A stretch of 64,000 bases of DNA from an uncultured Lacticaseibacillus sp. GTDB taxonomy: Bacteria > Bacillota > Bacilli > Lactobacillales > Lactobacillaceae. A model generated the notes under the pieces. That model was not told where the DNA came from. It did no database searches and saw only the letters and a program-made list of their open reading frames with translations. Of the stretch, positions 60,610-64,000 are shown one piece after another. The stretch covers positions 1 to 64,000 of the forward strand of contig CAKRNG010000008.1 in the NCBI GenBank assembly GCA_934370925.1, in the 5' to 3' direction. Positions within the stretch are counted from its first letter, which is position 1; every line of letters starts with the position of its first letter. Position numbers and translations under genes: made by a program.

Positions 60610-60730
60610 TTAGTCGAGCTCCGTGACCCAGTCTTTTCCGCTTAGCCCAGAACTGACTGCGGTGGAAAGCCCCCACCTCCGTCATTTCTATGCTAATGCT
60701 CAAAGACTACCCGGGTCACTGCGCTCTGTT
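60610..60730 (+). repeat. Family D hairpin repeat, copy D4
   Basis: AGTCGAGCTCCG to GCGCTCTG. Outer stem GTGACCC with GGGTCAC, second stem AGTCTTT with AAAGACT, core CGCTTAGCCCAG and TATGCTAATGCTC. It ends 60 bp before the OppA-like start codon. Confidence 0.83.
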
Positions 60731-60790
60731 TGGATGAAGGAATCAGAAGTAAGCCCCACCCAGGAGACGGCGGGGATAAGGGAGAGAAAT

Positions 60791-62458
60791 ATGTCAAACA
60801 GTAATTGGTTCAAGAAGGCAAGTCTGGGAACAGTCACGTTGTTGTCCGTGTTGGTGCTTGCGGCTTGCGGCACGAGCAAGTCTGATTCAGCGACGAGTGC
60901 CAAGAAACAGGTGTTGAACTTGCCCGCTGCGGCACAGCTCGACACGATGGATATTTCAAAGAGCACGGGTTACGGGCAGACTGGGAATGTCTTCGAAAGC
61001 TTCTTCCGGCTGGGGAAGAATGGGAAGGCCACACCAGGGCTAGCGTCCAAGACGAAGGTGAGTGCAGACGGGAAAACGTACACGTTCACGATTCGCAAGG
61101 ACGCAAAGTGGAGTAATGGGGATGCCATCACCGCGAAGGATTTCGTTTATTCCTGGCAGCGGACGGTGAATCCCAAGACGGCTTCCCCATACGCTTACCT
61201 GTTTGAAGGTATCAAGAACGCGACGGCTATCGTTGCCGGTAAGAAAGATCCAAGCACACTCGGCATCAAGGCAACGGACAAGCACACGGTGGTTGTGACG
61301 CTCGACCAGCCAATCGCGTACTTCAAGGTCCTGCTCGCGTACCCACTCTTTGGCCCTCAGAGTCAGAAGGTGGTTGAGAAGTACGGGAGCAAGTACGGGA
61401 CGAGCGCGGACAAGCTCGTTTATTCTGGTCCGTTTAAGGTTAGCAAGTGGAACGGGACGGCCAATAAATGGACGTTCACGAAGAACAACCAGTACTGGAA
61501 CAAGAAGGTCGTGAAGCTGAACAAGATTACGTACCAGGTGGTCTCTGACAGCACGACGAGCCTTGACCTGTACCAGACGGGGAAGCTTGACATGACGCAG
61601 CTGGATTCAACTCAGGTGGCGAACTACTCGAACCAGTCTGACTACAAGACGTACGCGTACTCCTACGTCAGCTATCTGGCGTACAACTTCAAGGACAGCA
61701 ATTCTGACCTGCAGAAGCTCTTCAACAACAAGGACTTCCGGCAGGGTGTCTCCGCTGCGCTTGACCGCAAGACGTTAGCGAAAAAGGTTGTGGGCGTGAA
61801 CACGATTATTCCAACCGGCTTTGTCTCCTCTGATTTGGCCACCAACCCAACAACGGGCAAGGATTTCTCCGTTGATCAGAAGGTGACGGGCGCGAACACG
61901 TACAACAAGAACCTCGTCACGAAAAAGTGGGAAGCTGCGAAGAAGGCAACCGGCGTGACGAGCGCGAAGATTACGTTGCTTGCGGGTTCCGACAACGCCT
62001 CTGACCCCGCAACAAAGGAAGTCGTGCAGTACATCAAGGCGCAACTGGAGAAGCTTATGCCTGGGATTACGTTGACGGTCAAGACCATGCCAAGCCAGTC
62101 CGCCAAGCAGTTGCAGGATGACGGCGACTTCGACCTTACCCTCTCCGGTTGGGGTGCGGACTTCAACGACCCAATTTCCTTCCTGCAAGTGATGACGCGT
62201 GAATCTTCCTATAACAAAGGTAAGTACGATTCTGATACCTACAACGCACTCGTGCAGAAGGCTTCCACAACGGACGCGAACAACGCTGAAGCACGTTGGA
62301 CCGACATGGTGAAGGCAAGTCAGCTACTCACGGAAGACCAGGGCATCACACCGCTTTACCAGAGCGTGTACTCCTGGCTCCAGAAGTCCGACGTGAAGGG
62401 TCTCATCCACAACACGGCAGGGACGCAGTGGAGTTACTTGAACGCATATATTAAGTAG
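60791..62458 (+). CDS. OppA-like peptide-binding lipoprotein
   Basis: A 555-aa extracellular substrate-binding lipoprotein (SBP family 5). The signal peptide ends in the lipobox LAAC with the lipidated Cys at residue 26. SADGKTYTFTIRKDAKWSNG near 95 and SGPFKVSKWNGT near 200 are family blocks. The start MSNSNWFKK follows GGGAGAG. A longer frame runs into repeat D4 and is rejected. It would bind oligopeptides for an Opp-type ABC transporter. No permease or ATPase gene is beside it, so it is an orphan receptor feeding a distant system and, via PepF, amino-acid supply. Confidence 0.92.
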   Translation: MSNSNWFKKASLGTVTLLSVLVLAACGTSKSDSATSAKKQVLNLPAAAQLDTMDISKSTGYGQTGNVFESFFRLGKNGKATPGLASKTKVSADGKTYTFTIRKDAKWSNGDAITAKDFVYSWQRTVNPKTASPYAYLFEGIKNATAIVAGKKDPSTLGIKATDKHTVVVTLDQPIAYFKVLLAYPLFGPQSQKVVEKYGSKYGTSADKLVYSGPFKVSKWNGTANKWTFTKNNQYWNKKVVKLNKITYQVVSDSTTSLDLYQTGKLDMTQLDSTQVANYSNQSDYKTYAYSYVSYLAYNFKDSNSDLQKLFNNKDFRQGVSAALDRKTLAKKVVGVNTIIPTGFVSSDLATNPTTGKDFSVDQKVTGANTYNKNLVTKKWEAAKKATGVTSAKITLLAGSDNASDPATKEVVQYIKAQLEKLMPGITLTVKTMPSQSAKQLQDDGDFDLTLSGWGADFNDPISFLQVMTRESSYNKGKYDSDTYNALVQKASTTDANNAEARWTDMVKASQLLTEDQGITPLYQSVYSWLQKSDVKGLIHNTAGTQWSYLNAYIK

Positions 62459-62469
62459 CACGATTCGGT

Positions 62470-62525
62470 TGATTTTCCTTTTACGTGGGAAAATCGACAC
62501 AAGGAACGCGACGGGCCGCGTTCCG
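62470..62525 (+). other. Two hairpins after the OppA-like gene
   Basis: GATTTTCC with GGGAAAATC and GGAACGCG with CGCGTTCC stand in tandem just downstream of the stop. No T-runs follow. Confidence 0.4.
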
Positions 62526-62593
62526 GGGGATTGAATCTTGGACGGGGATTTTCCGGCAACCAATGTTTATGACACGGGAGTTCACTGTCAACG

Positions 62594-62631
62594 TAAAAGC
62601 ACCGCGAATCTTTGGGATTCGCGGTGCTTTT
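62594..62631 (+). terminator. Intrinsic terminator
   Basis: AAAAGCACCGCGAATC-TTTG-GATTCGCGGTGCTTTT, a perfect 16-bp bidirectional stem that can serve both the OppA-like gene and the minus-strand small gene. Confidence 0.9.
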
Positions 62632-62645
62632 GCGTCGAGGGGAAC

Positions 62646-62828
62646 CTACCAAATTTCTTGCCCAACTGGTGTGTCGAATGAAATTTCAGAAGCTACTTTT
62701 GTTTCCACTCCGCTTGCGTTGTCATCGAAATCTGCGAAGACTTCCTCAATTGAACTTGGCGGGGTAGTTGTGGTGGTTGATTGTTTATCTTTAAAATCAT
62801 TTGTATCGTTTCTAGTCGAGGCGGTCAT
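62646..62828 (-). CDS. Small acidic protein resembling a MazE/PemI antitoxin tail
   Basis: 60 aa, acidic and Ser/Thr-rich, with a very good ribosome site (GGAGG, 6 bases before ATG), which argues that it is expressed. The last half, SSIEEVFADFDDN through FDTPVGQEIW, resembles the toxin-binding C-terminus of MazE/PemI antitoxins, which often end in a PxGxEIW-like motif. The DNA-binding AbrB-like N-terminus is missing and no toxin gene is adjacent. It could be an orphan antitoxin, an anti-toxin decoy, or unrelated. Confidence 0.6.
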   Translation of the reverse strand: MTASTRNDTNDFKDKQSTTTTTPPSSIEEVFADFDDNASGVETKVASEISFDTPVGQEIW

Positions 62829-62920
62829 TTTTATCCTCCGTGTAGACGATTTATATCCTAACCATGATTCTACTTATTTTGATGCTTAAGGCGAGACCAC
62901 AGATGGAACCTTTATTATTT

Positions 62921-63976
62921 CTAAGATTTATGCATCACTTTTCGCAGTAAACGGTCAACTAATTTGTCAAAAATCCATCCGAACAAGAACGTACTTGTAA
63001 TAACGGCTAGAAAATAAAACACAGTTGACGATGCTAAAGATGTTTGCCCAATTAGCTTCATGGGGATGCGTTGCAATATATAGATAGCAAACATCGCGCT
63101 GCCACCCGCGTATGCCAGAAATGGATTGCTTAACGTGAACTTCATGGCGATAAGGACGAAAATGAATACAAAGGTGATGGCTGCAATCTGGTAGCAGACA
63201 TAGTGTACAATGCCAGTACTCAAGGCGCAGAGTACATAGCTGCCGCCGAAAAGTAGTAGGTTAATAATGAATGTTGGTGTATAGCTTGCCCAAGATTGCG
63301 CGATGCGAGGGGCAATCTGATCATGATGATTGGCGAACATCATACCGGCACTGTAACAGAGGATTGTATCGTAATAATAATCGGGTAGTTGGAAGTGATT
63401 GGCAATGAAAATATAGATAATGCTGGTGATTAGAACCGTCGTAAGCGCTAATTGAAAGTGCTGGGCGAACAGTTTAAATGCGAGGTAAGTGAGGAGATAC
63501 ATCAGCAAAATCGCAAAAATGTACCATCCGCTGTTGCCTAGTGTGGCCAAACCGAAATAGGACCACAAAATACGTGCGGGTGATAAATTTGTTTTTTCAA
63601 CGATTGCCAAAATTAAGAAGAGGCTAACCGCAATGGCGAATTTAAGCCAAACAAATAAGATACGTTTTACGGGGAACGTATCGATATATGATGGTCCGTG
63701 TTTCTTAAGTTGTATCATTATCCCGAATCCCGAAAAGAAAAGGAATGTCGCGACAATCAGCTGACCCTTGCACGCCATCCATATTCGGGTCAGGGTCATG
63801 AGATGATCCGTTTGGGGAACATACGTCATGAAGTGGCTGAAGACAACCAGAACGATGAATAATCCGTTGATGGTTGCGGTGGTCGTGCGGTTAAGGTAGT
63901 CAGGTGTTAATCCCGCACGATTGGGTCTTAGGCTGAAAATGAATGTGAGTGCAATGATGATAAGGATAATGTCCAA
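62921..63976 (-). CDS. Acyltransferase family 3 membrane protein
   Basis: 351 aa with about ten hydrophobic segments, the layout of membrane O-acyltransferases (acyltransferase 3 family) that modify cell-surface polysaccharides. The family histidine lies in FIVLVVFSHFMTYV near residue 48, followed by FLFFSGFGIMIQL near 80. The start is TTG, 7 bases after AGGGGG. The gene is more AT-rich than the average here. The window ends 24 bp upstream of it, so its operon context is unknown. The acceptor glycan cannot be predicted. Confidence 0.82.
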   Translation of the reverse strand: MDIILIIIALTFIFSLRPNRAGLTPDYLNRTTTATINGLFIVLVVFSHFMTYVPQTDHLMTLTRIWMACKGQLIVATFLFFSGFGIMIQLKKHGPSYIDTFPVKRILFVWLKFAIAVSLFLILAIVEKTNLSPARILWSYFGLATLGNSGWYIFAILLMYLLTYLAFKLFAQHFQLALTTVLITSIIYIFIANHFQLPDYYYDTILCYSAGMMFANHHDQIAPRIAQSWASYTPTFIINLLLFGGSYVLCALSTGIVHYVCYQIAAITFVFIFVLIAMKFTLSNPFLAYAGGSAMFAIYILQRIPMKLIGQTSLASSTVFYFLAVITSTFLFGWIFDKLVDRLLRKVMHKS

Positions 63977-64000
63977 AGCGGAACCCCCTGCGATAATGTC

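Overview
This window comes from a Gram-positive lactic acid bacterium, most likely a relatively GC-rich member of the Lactobacillaceae. The evidence is gene content: PepF, NagB, an LCP-family protein, DUF975 membrane proteins, the acetylase variant of the diaminopimelate (DAP) pathway, T-box and lysine riboswitches, and near-consensus Shine-Dalgarno sites. No rRNA, tRNA, CRISPR array, prophage or transposase gene was seen. The species cannot be named from the sequence alone.

Layout. 1-10 kb: a small hypothetical gene, a metal-type ABC ATPase/permease pair, an orphan glycoside-hydrolase-like protein behind a terminated leader, a GyrI-like protein, a beta-hydroxyacid dehydrogenase, pepF and an LCP protein. 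10-16 kb: a secreted 3D-domain cell-wall protein with a WalR-like box, a frameshifted glycosyltransferase, two DUF975 proteins, and D-serine dehydratase (dsdA). 16-26 kb: the deoC-deoB-deoD operon with a cre-like site, a 1236-aa MMPL-family membrane protein, an NCS1 permease and a zinc-ribbon protein. 26-33 kb (minus strand): metA-metI-metC-hom behind a methionine-type T-box, and lysC. 33-42 kb (plus strand): a lysine riboswitch and lysA, then dapD, an M20 deacetylase, dapA, dapB, an aminotransferase and asd. Together these give an aspartate-to-lysine route with branches to homoserine and methionine. 42-53 kb: nagB with GntR-type operators, a candidate small RNA, a nuclease/helicase fusion, a Lys/Ala-tailed protein with a TSUP exporter and a DUF1634 partner, a nitroreductase, and a glycerate kinase/GntP permease pair. 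53-64 kb: a small secreted protein divergent from a five-gene coupled ABC-2 exporter operon, a T-box-controlled TcyP-like transporter, an OppA-like lipoprotein, a MazE-tail-like small protein and a membrane acyltransferase.

The most unusual content is between the genes. At least six families (here called A to F) of short repeats without a transposase gene fill the spacers. Families A to E fold into long hairpins or multi-branched palindromes. In several families the loops and junctions are conserved, while the stem sequences differ from copy to copy and still pair within each copy, often perfectly over 20-24 bp. Copies are nested: A sits inside a hairpin of B at three loci, and at one locus D sits inside that A. 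This suggests mobile elements selected for secondary structure, and it is the strongest candidate here for something undescribed.
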